Origin: Pedobacter sp. AK013
Lineage (GTDB): Bacteria; Bacteroidota; Bacteroidia; Sphingobacteriales; Sphingobacteriaceae
DNA length: 64,000 nucleotides
Direction: 5' to 3'
NCBI RefSeq assembly: GCF_014205835.1
Contig: NZ_JACHCQ010000031.1
Span: 20,185 to 84,184 of the forward strand
The notes below the pieces were generated by a model, which saw nothing but the letters and a program-made list of their open reading frames with translations, did not search any database and was not told the origin of the DNA. The position numbers and the translations under genes were made by a program. Position 1 is the first letter of the stretch, and every line of letters begins with the position of its first letter. Below are positions 17,548-26,904 of the stretch, in pieces.

Positions 17548-18456
17548 TTACAAGCGCATACCCCTTAAAAAATCCTCAATCAGCATCCGTTTTTTACCTT
17601 CATACTGAATATCTAAAAGTTTGATAAAGCCATCTTTTGCAGCAAATTTTAAATAGGTTTTACCATCTGTTAAAAAGCCTCCGGCAACAATGCCTGGTTC
17701 TTTATCTTCTATTTCGGCCTTGAATATCTTTAGGGTTTTATCGTTTAAAAAAGTAAAGGCAGTAGGGTATGGGCTCAGTCCGCGGATTAAGTTATAAATC
17801 GGCTGCGCCTGATTGTTCCAGTCAATTTTGCAATCATCTTTGAAAATTTTAGGCGCATGTTTTAAATCGCCACTTTGTGGCTGAGGTTGTTCGCTAACCT
17901 CACCGGCCTCAATCGTTTTAAGTGTTTTTACCAGTAGGTTGGCACCAATGTGCATCAGTTTATCGTGCAGGTCGCCGGCGGTTTCGTCATCAGCAATGGC
18001 AACACTATCGCTCATGATAATATTACCGGTATCAATTTCATGTGTAAGGAAAAATGTGGTTACACCACTTTCTTTCTCGCCGTTAATAATGGCATGGTTT
18101 ATCGGTGCGGCTCCACGATATTGTGGTAAAAGTGAGCCATGGAGATTAATAGTTCCGTTTGGTGGCATATTCCATACCACTTCCGGTAACATTCTAAAAG
18201 CCACTACAACTTGTAAATCGGCTTTATAGCTGGCAAGGATTTTGAGAAATTCAGGGTTTTTTAGTTTTTCGGGCTGTAACACCGGAATGTTTTTTTCTAC
18301 AGCATATTTTTTTACCGCGCTTTCATTCAGTTTTTGACCACGGCCTGCAGGTTTATCTGGCGCAGTAACTACTGCAACTACATCGAAATTGGCTTGTACC
18401 AATGCATCTAAAGAGGCTACCGCAAAATCGGGCGTACCCATAAAAACTATTTTCAT
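17548..18456 (-). CDS. fmt: Methionyl-tRNA formyltransferase
   Basis: 302 residues. It formylates the amino group of Met-tRNA(fMet) using 10-formyl-tetrahydrofolate, for translation initiation. Seen: the start KIVFMGTPDFAVASLDAL, the basic loop PDKPAGRGQKL, and the folate/active-site signature NLHGSLLPQYRGAAPINHAI (near 105-124) with the catalytic Asn-His-Asp set completed by HEIDTGNII. The C-terminal OB-like domain starts near 205. The length is close to the family norm (~310). No def gene is adjacent. It diverges from the topoisomerase gene. Confidence 0.93.
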   Translation of the reverse strand: MKIVFMGTPDFAVASLDALVQANFDVVAVVTAPDKPAGRGQKLNESAVKKYAVEKNIPVLQPEKLKNPEFLKILASYKADLQVVVAFRMLPEVVWNMPPNGTINLHGSLLPQYRGAAPINHAIINGEKESGVTTFFLTHEIDTGNIIMSDSVAIADDETAGDLHDKLMHIGANLLVKTLKTIEAGEVSEQPQPQSGDLKHAPKIFKDDCKIDWNNQAQPIYNLIRGLSPYPTAFTFLNDKTLKIFKAEIEDKEPGIVAGGFLTDGKTYLKFAAKDGFIKLLDIQYEGKKRMLIEDFLRGMRL

Positions 18457-18547
18457 AATGAAAGTGTTGTGTTTCTAAAATAACGTGGCTACCCACGTTT
18501 AAGTTCTGCAAAATAACTAAAAATAAACCCATACTTATAGGCAAAAA

Positions 18548-19591
18548 ATGGTTCAAGGCAAAGATGTTGTTCGGGCAAGTGGATTGGTGTATGTAACTGA
18601 TGGCATGCCTGGTATTTACCGTAAAGGAAAACCAGGTAAATTTTATTATGAAGATAAAGATGGGAACAAAATAACAGCAGAGAAACACCTTGAGCGGATA
18701 AAAGCCTTAGTTATTCCACCCGCATGGCAAAATGTATGGATAGCCAATAAACCTAATGCATACCTGCAGGTTACGGGGATTGATGCTGCTGGTAGGAAAC
18801 AATATAAATACCACTCCAAATGGACTAGTCGCCGCTCAGAAGATAAATATTTTCGCCTTCTCGAATTTGGTAAAGCCCTGCCTAAAGCTCGGAAAAACTT
18901 ACAGAAAGACCTTCGCCGAAAAGATTTTGATGAGCGTAAGGTATTGGCCATTTCGGTAGATGTGCTCCAGAAAACATTGATTAGGGTAGGCAACGAAAGT
19001 TATAAGCAATTGTATGGCTCTTTCGGCCTTACCACTCTGCGAGATAAGCACGTAAAAATAAATGGCAGTAAAATTACCATGGATTTTGTGGGTAAAAAAG
19101 GAGTGCGGCAAAAAGTAGAGCTGAACGACGGTACACTGGCCAGATTGGTTAAAAAATGCCGGGATATTCCAGGGCAGGAACTTTTTCAGTTTTACACCAA
19201 TGGCAACGAACATAAAAGCATCGATTCAGGTAAAATAAATGCCTACATTAAAGAAATTACAGGCGATGATTTCACAGCAAAAGATTTCAGGACCTGGGGT
19301 GGTACCCTCGAAGCCATGCGCCAGTTTGCCCAGTGCCAGTTTAATGAAAATGCGGGTCTAAACAGTAAAAAAACAATTGTTGCCGTTTTAGACTGCGTAG
19401 CCAAAAAACTAGGTAATACCCGTGCAGTATGTAAAAGCTCTTATGTTTACCCGCTTTTGCTCACGGCTTACGAGAACAATCAACTGGAAAAATACCTGAA
19501 AAAGATGAATAATAATTCGCTTAAGGGTAAAGTTAGCTTGGAACACAACGAAAAGGTGTTATTATCTTTTTTAAAATCAGGTAGTAAGTAA
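18548..19591 (+). CDS. Type IB DNA topoisomerase (poxvirus-like)
   Basis: 347 residues. The N-terminal domain to ~100 includes GKPGKFYYEDKDGN and IPPAWQNVWI. The catalytic domain carries Arg146 in LIRVGNESY, the KxxN-type turn HVKINGSKITMDFVGKKG, Arg248 in KDFRTWGGT, and the nucleophile Tyr299 in CKSSYVYP (family CKxxYVHP). It relaxes supercoils through a 3'-phosphotyrosyl intermediate. Bacterial IB enzymes of this kind are accessory to TopA and gyrase. The length fits. The gene is divergent from fmt, and 31 bases separate it from the downstream histidine kinase. Confidence 0.88.
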   Translation: MVQGKDVVRASGLVYVTDGMPGIYRKGKPGKFYYEDKDGNKITAEKHLERIKALVIPPAWQNVWIANKPNAYLQVTGIDAAGRKQYKYHSKWTSRRSEDKYFRLLEFGKALPKARKNLQKDLRRKDFDERKVLAISVDVLQKTLIRVGNESYKQLYGSFGLTTLRDKHVKINGSKITMDFVGKKGVRQKVELNDGTLARLVKKCRDIPGQELFQFYTNGNEHKSIDSGKINAYIKEITGDDFTAKDFRTWGGTLEAMRQFAQCQFNENAGLNSKKTIVAVLDCVAKKLGNTRAVCKSSYVYPLLLTAYENNQLEKYLKKMNNNSLKGKVSLEHNEKVLLSFLKSGSK

Positions 19592-19622
19592 AAAAGCGAT
19601 TATATTTGTTTTTTATCCTGTT

Positions 19623-21482
19623 ATGCTAATTAATCTCGACGATACAGCCAATATTTTTAACACGCTTATAGAAGAGTCTCCAATGCCAATTGCACTTTAT
19701 ATTGGCGAAAATATGGTTATTCAGGTGGCCAACAGGGCTATGCTTAAAGCCTGGGGGAGAGATGCATCGGTAATAGGTAAAGAATTGGCCCTGGCACTGC
19801 CCGAGTTAAAAGATCAGCCATTTCTTAATATCCTCAACCAGGTAAGAAATACCGCTGTGGCTTACGAAGCCAAAGAAGATAAGGTGGTACTTTTAAATGA
19901 TAATGTACTCCAAACCTTCTATTTCGATTTTATTTATAAACCATTAATGGATACCGACGGAAAGGTTTGGGGCATTTTAAATAATGCTACCGATGTAACC
20001 GAACTGGTAAATGCTAAGTTTAAAGTAGAGCAAAGTGAGGCCTTGTTTAGGCAAATGATTTATGATGCGCCCGTAGCCATTGGCATTTTGAGGGGGAGAG
20101 ATTTTATTATAGAAGATGCCAATGATGATTTGTTAAAAATATGGGGAAAAAGCAAAGCTATAATTGGTTTAAAACTTTTAGATGGATTGCCTGAAATTGC
20201 TGGTCAACCTTTTCCTGAACTTTTGCTACAGGTTTACGATAGCGGGATTGCCCATTATGGTTACGAAACGATGGCCCGGCTGGAGCGCAACGGCGTTTTA
20301 GGCGATTTTTATTTCAACTTTGTTTACGACCCGATTTTTGGTCAGGATGGCCAGGTTTCTGGTATTATGGTAGTTGCCAACGAAATTACTTTACAGGTTA
20401 TTTCAAAAATGGAAGCTGCTAAAAGCGAAGAACGTTTTCGGAATTTTCTTTATGATATCCCCATGGCCACCGCTTATTATGAAACTGAAAATATTATCAT
20501 CAGGCTGGCTAATGATGAAATGCTCCGGTTTTGGGACAAAGATAAAAGTGTGATCGGCAAAACCGTTGAAGAAGCTATACCCGAATTAAACGTACAACCA
20601 TTCGTTGGTATTTTAAAAGAAGTGTACCGTACCGGAATTACCTATCATGCCGATCAGGAAGAAGCCCGTTTACTGGTTGATGGTCATGAAGAAAAACGTT
20701 GGTTCAGCTTTACATATAAACCGCTTAAAGATTCGAATGGTGAGGTATATGCCATTATTCATGCCGCAATGGATGTTACCAAGCAAGTGCAGTTACAACA
20801 GCAAAAAGACGAATTTTTGGGGATTGCCAGCCACGAATTAAAAACACCGGTAACCAGTATTAAAGCTTATGCTCAGGTGCTCGAACGCATGATTAGAAAT
20901 GAAGGCGATGAGAAAAAGGCAAATATGGTTCGCAAGATGGATCAGCAGTTAAACAGGCTGACCGGATTGATTGGCGATTTATTGGATGTTACCAAAATTC
21001 AATCAGGCAAAATGACTTTTAACCCCGTAGAATTTAATTTTGATGCAGCGGTTGAAGAAATTGTAGGAGAAATGCAGCACATCAGTTCTAAACACAGAAT
21101 TATTTGCAGTTTATCTAGTAAAGCGGTTGTTTATGCCGATAAGGAGCGTATTGGACAGGTAATAATTAATTTTCTATCCAATGCAATTAAATACTCAACC
21201 GATGCCAACGAGATAGATGTAACTACATTTAATCAGGATGGAGAGGTTGTTTTAAGTGTTAAAGATTATGGCATCGGAATTTCGAAGGACATGCAACACC
21301 TGGTATTTGATCAGTTTTACCGAATAGACGGAAATTTACAGCATACCTATCCCGGTTTGGGCTTAGGCCTTTACATCTCGTCCGAAATTATTAAAAGTGA
21401 GGGTGGCAGAATTTGGGTTGAAAGCACAGCCGGACAGGGTGCTACTTTTTTCTTTGCGCTAAAAATAAAATCGTTCAGATAA
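19623..21482 (+). CDS. Orphan histidine kinase with three PAS domains
   Basis: 619 residues with no signal peptide or membrane segment, so cytosolic. Three successive PAS domains (about 10-125, 135-260, 265-385) share the repeated pattern of a ligand-pocket start, 'LKAWGRD/LKIWGKS/LRFWDKD', a 'VIGKEL/IIGLKL/VIGKTV' step and a C-cap such as NNATDVTEL. HisKA has phospho-acceptor His404 in FLGIASHELKTPVTS. HATPase_c has the N box NFLSNAIKYS, G1 DYGIGIS and G2 GLGLGLYISSEII. The PAS repeats look internally duplicated. No response regulator is adjacent, so its partner is elsewhere. Confidence 0.88.
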   Translation: MLINLDDTANIFNTLIEESPMPIALYIGENMVIQVANRAMLKAWGRDASVIGKELALALPELKDQPFLNILNQVRNTAVAYEAKEDKVVLLNDNVLQTFYFDFIYKPLMDTDGKVWGILNNATDVTELVNAKFKVEQSEALFRQMIYDAPVAIGILRGRDFIIEDANDDLLKIWGKSKAIIGLKLLDGLPEIAGQPFPELLLQVYDSGIAHYGYETMARLERNGVLGDFYFNFVYDPIFGQDGQVSGIMVVANEITLQVISKMEAAKSEERFRNFLYDIPMATAYYETENIIIRLANDEMLRFWDKDKSVIGKTVEEAIPELNVQPFVGILKEVYRTGITYHADQEEARLLVDGHEEKRWFSFTYKPLKDSNGEVYAIIHAAMDVTKQVQLQQQKDEFLGIASHELKTPVTSIKAYAQVLERMIRNEGDEKKANMVRKMDQQLNRLTGLIGDLLDVTKIQSGKMTFNPVEFNFDAAVEEIVGEMQHISSKHRIICSLSSKAVVYADKERIGQVIINFLSNAIKYSTDANEIDVTTFNQDGEVVLSVKDYGIGISKDMQHLVFDQFYRIDGNLQHTYPGLGLGLYISSEIIKSEGGRIWVESTAGQGATFFFALKIKSFR

Positions 21483-21510
21483 TACAACTGGCTGTAATTT
21501 AAAAGATCAT

Positions 21511-21717
21511 TTATGCTTTAGGAGCTTTCTTGATCGGGTGCACCGGCTGTTCTTCGTTCTCACGCTGTTTAGCTGGATTATTCGTTCGAACGGGCTTATT
21601 GGGTAAACTGTCGTTTTCCTTTCTAACCGTTTTATGGTCAATAGGTTCTCGGCCTTTAGGTACCTCTTCCTGGTAATTACTTCCGGGTTTATCGCTTTTA
21701 ACTTTTGGACCGCTCAT
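21511..21717 (-). CDS. Small disordered basic/acidic protein, 68 aa
   Basis: From the ATG at 21717 (MSGPKVKSDKPGSNYQEE), preferred because the upstream extension is encoded by a low-complexity ATGATTGAAT tract. The sequence is rich in Lys, Pro, Glu and Asn and has no hydrophobic core, so it is probably disordered. No family recognised. It is a plausible small gene, but it could be non-coding. Confidence 0.45.
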   Translation of the reverse strand: MSGPKVKSDKPGSNYQEEVPKGREPIDHKTVRKENDSLPNKPVRTNNPAKQRENEEQPVHPIKKAPKA

Positions 21718-21859
21718 AACTAAAATGATTGAATTTTGAATGATTGAATTGCACAACGCTTATCAATTTAAATAATAACAAACCTCGATCCGTTAAGTTT
21801 GAAAATATTGCAAGGGTTATTCAATCATTCTCTCATTCAATCCCTCTCTCATTCAATAA

Positions 21860-23134
21860 TTAATTGTAAAGCAAGTATTTCTTACGCATGGTTTTGTAGG
21901 TACTTAGGCCTGGTTCCCAGCTCGCTCTAATTTCTGCTTCACTTTTTCCATCAATTACCTGTTGCCTAAAATCTGCCACACCAACCAATCTTTCAATAGT
22001 CCCCATTTCTTTACTTAATTTACTATTAAAGAAATCTTCCTTTTTTGGTGATGCCTGATACAGTTCGATTAACCAGCTAATATTTACCTGTTTAGATTTT
22101 ATCAGTTTTGAGGTATCGTAAGTTCTTAAATCCAAGCCATAACAAACCTGATCTTGAAATAATGGCGTTTCAGACATTCCTTTTATGCTTTTGGGCGTAA
22201 AACTGAAATCGAATTTCCCTTTTAAGTAAGGTGCCCCAACAACAGTAAAAGGAAACATTGTTCCCCGACCGTGATTTAAATAAGTACCCTCAAATAAACA
22301 GGTAGATGGATAAAGTAAAATAGATTGCTGCGTATTCAGATTTGGAGAAGGTTTAACAGGTAAAGTATACGCCATATCATGATTGTAATTGGCATTTTTG
22401 ATAATGGTAATCTTGCACTTCACTTTATCTTTTAACCAGCCTTCGCCATTTAGCATTTGTGCATATTCGCCAACTGTTAAGCCATGAGCAATTGGAATAG
22501 GCTGCACACCAATACCCGATTTAAATTTTGGATCTAATATCGGCCCATCAATTAAATAGCCATTTGGATTGGGGCGGTCTAAAATCAATAATGTTTTATT
22601 GTTCGCGGCACAAGCTTCCATAACACGCTGTAAGGTATTAATATAAGTGTAAAAACGAACGCCAACATCTTGGATGTCAAATACCATAATGTCGATGTCT
22701 GCTAAGTCTTCAGCAGTGGGTGTGCTGTGTTTACCATAAAGTGAAATGGCTTTAATACCTGTTTTGGTATCAATATCATCATTAACGGTAACACCTGCGC
22801 TGGCATTCCCTCTAAAACCATGCTCAGGACCAAATATTTTCTGGATTTTAACACCCCGTTTCAGCAGGCTATCAACTGAAGTCTGCGTACCAATAATCGA
22901 TGTGGGGTTAACCACCATACCAACACGTTTACCTTTTAATAGCGGAAGATATTTTTCGGTCTGCTCTGCACCGGTTTTAATTGCTGATGGGAGCTTAACA
23001 GTCTTGATCATCAATTTTCTGTTTTCCGGGCTTTTCTTGCCAAGAACTTCCTGTTCGAGTGGTTTGGGTTGTCCGCAGGCAGATAATGCAATTAAACTGG
23101 TTAAAGCAAAGCTGATGTAATTTTTCATTTTCAA
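21860..23134 (-). CDS. DUF1343 lipoprotein, NamZ-like exo-beta-N-acetylmuramidase
   Basis: 424 residues. MKMKNYISFALTSLIALSAC gives a lipobox with Cys20, so it is a periplasm-facing lipoprotein. The DUF1343 pattern is clear: KGKRVGMVVNPTSIIG (near 68), KIFGPEHGFRGNASAGV, DIDIMVFDIQDVGVRFYTYI, LDRPNPNGYLIDGP and PSTCLFEGTYLNHGRGT with the conserved Glu. The family includes NamZ, which removes MurNAc from the non-reducing end of cell-wall fragments during muropeptide recycling. It diverges from a LolC-like permease 164 bases away. No AmgK/MurU gene is in view. Confidence 0.82.
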   Translation of the reverse strand: MKMKNYISFALTSLIALSACGQPKPLEQEVLGKKSPENRKLMIKTVKLPSAIKTGAEQTEKYLPLLKGKRVGMVVNPTSIIGTQTSVDSLLKRGVKIQKIFGPEHGFRGNASAGVTVNDDIDTKTGIKAISLYGKHSTPTAEDLADIDIMVFDIQDVGVRFYTYINTLQRVMEACAANNKTLLILDRPNPNGYLIDGPILDPKFKSGIGVQPIPIAHGLTVGEYAQMLNGEGWLKDKVKCKITIIKNANYNHDMAYTLPVKPSPNLNTQQSILLYPSTCLFEGTYLNHGRGTMFPFTVVGAPYLKGKFDFSFTPKSIKGMSETPLFQDQVCYGLDLRTYDTSKLIKSKQVNISWLIELYQASPKKEDFFNSKLSKEMGTIERLVGVADFRQQVIDGKSEAEIRASWEPGLSTYKTMRKKYLLYN

Positions 23135-23298
23135 TATTATTCTAATCTTCCGGTATTATAACAAAACAATTTACAATATATTTTAATTATGCTATTGGTA
23201 TTTCTTCGTTATAACTTAATAATTGATGTTTAAAGTTGGTTATTTATTTTCGAAAATGCCATTTTTAAAAAGGAATTGAGCATTTTTGTTAATACAAA

Positions 23299-24528
23299 TT
23301 GATTAAATTGAATTTCGAATATTTTATAGCAGGGCGGATAGCCATTAAATCAGAGCGTACTTTTTCAAAACTTATTGTCCGCATCGCAATAGCGGGTGTG
23401 ATGCTGAGTTTGGCTGTCATGATTCTTTCTATCGCCATTATTAAAGGCTTTAAAACTGAAATCCAGGATAAAGTAAGGGGCTATTTAGGCGATGTACAGA
23501 TTACCCGTTACGATCTGAATAATTCATTCGAGCATTCTCCATTTGTACTTGATGGAGAGACGAAAAAGATGCTCAAAAACAATCCCGATATTGAGTATTA
23601 TTATCCTTTTGCTACAAAACCGGGCATCCTTTCGGCAAATAATGAAATTGAAGGGATTAATTTTAAAGGAATTGATAAAAACTATAAGTGGGATTACATT
23701 AAACAGCATATTATCAGCGGAACCATCATCGATTTTTCCGACAGTACGGCTGCCATGCAAGAACTGCTTATCTCGAACTACACGGCTAATCGTTTAAAGC
23801 TCAAAACAGGTGATGATTTTATCATGTATTTTGTTCAAAACCAATTGCGACCGCGTAAATTTAAAATTGTAGGTATTTACGATATAGGGGTAGAAGATAT
23901 TGATAAGGGTTTTGTACTGGGCAACCTGAATATAATTAAACGCCTAAACAATTGGGAAGCGAATGAAATTGGTGGGATAGAAATTAAGATTAAAGATTTT
24001 AACAGGCTTAAGCCTATTGCCGATAATATTTATGAAAGGCTTCCACGCAATCTGCGCTCGTATTCTATTGAAGAAAATTTCCCTAATATTTTTACCTGGT
24101 TAGGCCTTCTTGATGTAAATACCAAAGTACTTTTAATCCTGATGCTCATTGTAGGTGTAATTAACATGGTTACAGCATTGTTGATTATGATTTTAGAAAA
24201 AACAAATATGATTGGGATGCTAAAATCTTTCGGGGCCAGCAACTGGAGTATTATGAAGATTTTTCTTTACAATGCCGCTTATTTAATTGGTATTGGCTTA
24301 TTACTTGGGAATATTCTGGGCTTAGGGCTTGGTTTCTTACAGCAGGCCACTCATATTTTTAAACTTAATCAGGCTTCTTATTTTTTAGCCTACGCACCCA
24401 TAGAATTTCATTTTATCGATGTGCTGCTGCTTAATATCGTTACGGTAGTGGTGTGTTTAACGGTTTTGATTATTCCTTCGCTATTGATTAGCAAAGTTTC
24501 TCTGCTTAAAGCAATCAGATTTAAATAA
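23299..24528 (+). CDS. FtsX/LolC-type ABC transporter permease
   Basis: About 409 residues. The start appears to be TTG: either 23299 or, more like relatives, 23308 (giving MNFEYFIAGRIA). TM1 is near 25-50 (VRIAIAGVMLSLAVMILSIAII), followed by a periplasmic MacB-like core domain (about 55-265) and three TMs at the C-terminus (LLILMLIVGVINMVTALLIMIL; ILGLGLGF; LLNIVTVVVCLTVLIIPSLLI), ending SKVSLLKAIRFK. This is the arrangement of LolC/LolE in lipoprotein release. No ATPase partner gene is adjacent, so it would join one encoded elsewhere. Confidence 0.82.
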   Translation: MIKLNFEYFIAGRIAIKSERTFSKLIVRIAIAGVMLSLAVMILSIAIIKGFKTEIQDKVRGYLGDVQITRYDLNNSFEHSPFVLDGETKKMLKNNPDIEYYYPFATKPGILSANNEIEGINFKGIDKNYKWDYIKQHIISGTIIDFSDSTAAMQELLISNYTANRLKLKTGDDFIMYFVQNQLRPRKFKIVGIYDIGVEDIDKGFVLGNLNIIKRLNNWEANEIGGIEIKIKDFNRLKPIADNIYERLPRNLRSYSIEENFPNIFTWLGLLDVNTKVLLILMLIVGVINMVTALLIMILEKTNMIGMLKSFGASNWSIMKIFLYNAAYLIGIGLLLGNILGLGLGFLQQATHIFKLNQASYFLAYAPIEFHFIDVLLLNIVTVVVCLTVLIIPSLLISKVSLLKAIRFK

Positions 24529-24584
24529 GGAAAAAACTTGGGTCACCGGACAGATCATTTCCCGATGCCCAAGCAAACCTAAAC

Positions 24585-24989
24585 TTAAGCTCTTGTCAAC
24601 TCAACTTTTACAGTTTTTGTAATATTACTTTTCTGAAGCTGAGGGTATGGTGTGATGTCTATTAATTTGAGTGAATAATTTATGCCGTTAATTTTAATGT
24701 TTGTTACATTTTCTAATGTGCCACATTCTCCTCCTTTGCATAAAATAATTTCCTGGTCAACGTTATTACCCGTTAATTTGAAATACGCTGTTGCACCTCC
24801 GGCGCTTATACAATCGGCATTTATTGGGCAACGGCTATCGCTAATCGATTTTAATACTAGTGTAGATGCACCGATTGATTTTGAAGTATTGATTTCAAAA
24901 TCGTAATCCGTTGTTTTTGTTTCAGGATTCTTCTTGCATCCAAAAACAGAAATAGATAAGGCAATAAAGAAGAATATTAAATTTTTCAT
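24585..24989 (-). CDS. Small lipoprotein with DSRCP cysteine motif, 134 aa
   Basis: MKNLIFFFIALSISVFGC gives lipobox Cys18. The body contains ISDSRCPINADCISAGGATA and ILCKGGECGTLE: two Cys pairs that look disulfide-bonded. The DSRCP...C..G.A pattern recurs in Bacteroidota lipoproteins of unknown function. It lies 13 bases after a second small lipoprotein gene, so they are probably an operon that also includes truA. Confidence 0.65.
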   Translation of the reverse strand: MKNLIFFFIALSISVFGCKKNPETKTTDYDFEINTSKSIGASTLVLKSISDSRCPINADCISAGGATAYFKLTGNNVDQEIILCKGGECGTLENVTNIKINGINYSLKLIDITPYPQLQKSNITKTVKVELTRA

Positions 24990-25002
24990 TTATAGATATG
25001 GA

Positions 25003-25449
25003 TTAATTACTTCTTTTTAAAATATATTCATAATCTACAGTGGCATATGAGGTAGCTGGAGAAAAATCTGTCTTTGCACTGAATCTTTTTCTAAGGGTTA
25101 AATCTACTCCGCTGCTTCTAATATCGTATTCACCGTTTAAAATCATATTCCAATCAAAATCTGCTGTCCAAACGTCCTCATCGTTAAAATATCCGACCCC
25201 ATTTTTAAAGGTATAGGTTCCCTTACCTCCCGATGGTTTTAGGTTAGCATCGGTACTCGGCGTAATGTTGAATTTTCCATCCTTTAACGAAATTGAAATT
25301 GGGCGGGTTATCGGTACAGACTTAACACTATTGCTAATGACCAATACACCTGTATAGTTGCCATCCAATAAAACATCTACGTTTGTAGATTTTTTACAGC
25401 CTAAAGATAAGATCAGGGCAAAAAGGAAAATACAAATTTGAACTTTCAT
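25003..25449 (-). CDS. Small lipoprotein, 148 aa
   Basis: MKVQICIFLFALILSLGC gives lipobox Cys18 followed by KKS. The rest is beta-rich with alternating hydrophobics (NYTGVLVISNSVKSVPITRP, GTYTFKNGVGYF, DYEYILKRSN) and resembles small beta-barrel envelope lipoproteins. No named family recognised. It lies between truA (36-base gap upstream) and the DSRCP lipoprotein on the same strand. Confidence 0.6.
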   Translation of the reverse strand: MKVQICIFLFALILSLGCKKSTNVDVLLDGNYTGVLVISNSVKSVPITRPISISLKDGKFNITPSTDANLKPSGGKGTYTFKNGVGYFNDEDVWTADFDWNMILNGEYDIRSSGVDLTLRKRFSAKTDFSPATSYATVDYEYILKRSN

Positions 25450-25485
25450 ACCCCTTAAACGGAGCTCAATATGAAAACGCTACAC

Positions 25486-26286
25486 TTAGATTGAAATCCA
25501 GTCTATACCTTGTGTACTATGGATAAATTCAGTCCGTGGCTCGAGGTTTAGGTAAGGGTAAGTGACTTTTGATAGGTATAAGCCCGTAGGATGGGCGGGC
25601 AATGATAGTTTTGAAGGTTGCAGGGTAATCAGCTCGTTTTCAAATTCATCAAAGCTAAGCTCTCCTTTACCAACCATTAAAATTTTACCCATAATAATGC
25701 GGATCATTTTGCCCAAAAATCGGTTACTCGCAATATGGAACCTCAGCCTGTCGCCTTTTGGATTTACAAATAAATCGGCTTCCATTACATTGCAAATGGT
25801 ATGTTCATATTTATCTGGATGCGTACAAAAAGCCCTGTAATCTTTGTATTGAGGTAATAATTTTACAACAGCTTTCATTTTATCAAAATCTAAATTGTTT
25901 AATTGATAAAAGGAACTTTGGGTGCTTAAAAAAGGATCTTTATAGGTATGGATAAAATAATCATATTTCCGCTGTACAGCATCAAACCGGGCATGCGGTT
26001 TTCCTTCCATTTTAATAATGTCGAATACCGCAATATTGTAAGGTAAGGCTTTATTTAAAATATAAAGCAGATCGAAATCAATCTCTTTTTCAATATCAGC
26101 ATGAAAAAAAAACTGGCTGGCATGTACATGTGCATCAGTCCGCCCGCAGCCGTTAATAGCAATCGGCGATTTTAAAATCTTAGAAAGTGTTTGTTCAATA
26201 ACTTCCTGAACGCTTTTTACCCCAGGTTGTTTTTGCCATCCACTAAAGTACTGGCCTTGATATGCAATGTGAAAGAAATACCTCAT
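25486..26286 (-). CDS. truA: tRNA pseudouridine(38-40) synthase
   Basis: 266 residues. It converts uridines 38-40 in the tRNA anticodon stem to pseudouridine. MRYFFHIAYQGQYFSGWQKQ is the family start, INGCGRTDAHVHASQFFFH carries the catalytic Asp51, and KYDYFIHT, FLGKMIRIIMG and LPAHPTGLYL are typical of the C-terminal domain. The length is normal. The gene begins back-to-back with the YchJ-like gene (75 bases) and leads two small lipoprotein genes on its strand. Confidence 0.92.
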   Translation of the reverse strand: MRYFFHIAYQGQYFSGWQKQPGVKSVQEVIEQTLSKILKSPIAINGCGRTDAHVHASQFFFHADIEKEIDFDLLYILNKALPYNIAVFDIIKMEGKPHARFDAVQRKYDYFIHTYKDPFLSTQSSFYQLNNLDFDKMKAVVKLLPQYKDYRAFCTHPDKYEHTICNVMEADLFVNPKGDRLRFHIASNRFLGKMIRIIMGKILMVGKGELSFDEFENELITLQPSKLSLPAHPTGLYLSKVTYPYLNLEPRTEFIHSTQGIDWISI

Positions 26287-26311
26287 TTTTCAGCTGCAAT
26301 TTTACGGAAAT

Positions 26312-26343
26312 TTTAGCAGCAGGAATATTAAATCATATTTTTG
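26312..26343 (+). promoter_or_regulatory. Candidate Bacteroidota promoter of the YchJ-like gene
   Basis: TTTA (26312-26315), a 20-base spacer and TATTTTTG (26336-26343), near the TTTG-N19-20-TAnnTTTG consensus, with the ATG 17 bases further on. The -33 element has one mismatch. Confidence 0.45.
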
Positions 26344-26360
26344 TGCGGTAAATTTTAATC

Positions 26361-26744
26361 ATGGATTTAATAAACTGTCCTTGCGGAAGCGGAATTATCT
26401 TTAACCAGTGTTGCCAGCCTTATCATTTAAAAGTGAAAAAGGCACCAACAGCAGAAGCTTTAATGCGGTCTAGATATTCGGCTTTTGTAGTGGCCGATGC
26501 TGCTTATCTTTACGATACTACGCATCGCAGTAAAAGAAAAGGGCATTCGGAAAGTGCTTATTTGAACAGTGCGAAAAATACCAAATGGCTAAAACTCGAA
26601 ATTGTTTTTTCAGATTTCGATACCGTAGAGTTTAAGGCTTATTATCTCAATAAGAAATTTCAGACTGAAGTATTGCACGAAAAATCTAACTTCAGGTTAG
26701 AAGATGGCCAATGGTACTATGTGGATGGAGAATTTTATGAATAA
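26361..26744 (+). CDS. YchJ-family (UPF0225) SEC-C zinc-motif protein
   Basis: 127 residues. CPCGSGIIFNQCCQPYH (7-23) is a SEC-C zinc-binding motif of the C-x-C-x8-C-C type, and APTAEALMRSRYSAFV (29-44) is the signature after it in the YchJ family. The remaining part is an NTF2-like fold ending in GQWYYVDGEFYE. The function is unknown in the family. The gene is divergent from truA. The 140-bp repeat element begins 13 bases past its stop codon. Confidence 0.83.
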   Translation: MDLINCPCGSGIIFNQCCQPYHLKVKKAPTAEALMRSRYSAFVVADAAYLYDTTHRSKRKGHSESAYLNSAKNTKWLKLEIVFSDFDTVEFKAYYLNKKFQTEVLHEKSNFRLEDGQWYYVDGEFYE

Positions 26745-26757
26745 ATTAACTTGGTAT

Positions 26758-26897
26758 CGTCACCCTGAACCGAGCCTTAGCGAGCTCACCGAAGGTAATT
26801 TATTTCAGGGGCTTTTAGCGAGAAAGATGCTGACCACGAAGTAGCTACAAGGCAATTAAAATACTATTTCTACTTGTAAAATAAATTCGGCATGACG
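26758..26897. repeat. 140-bp palindrome-ended repeat element, copy 1
   Basis: It begins CGTCACCCTGAACCGAGCC and ends GGCATGACG. It is about 90% identical, in reverse orientation, to 46778-46919. The ends are imperfect inverted repeats (CGTCA-CC/T-CTGAA), linking it to the GTCATGCTGAA hairpins elsewhere. It is non-coding and MITE-like, inserted immediately after the YchJ-like gene. Confidence 0.8.
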
Positions 26898-26904
26898 AAA
26901 AAGC

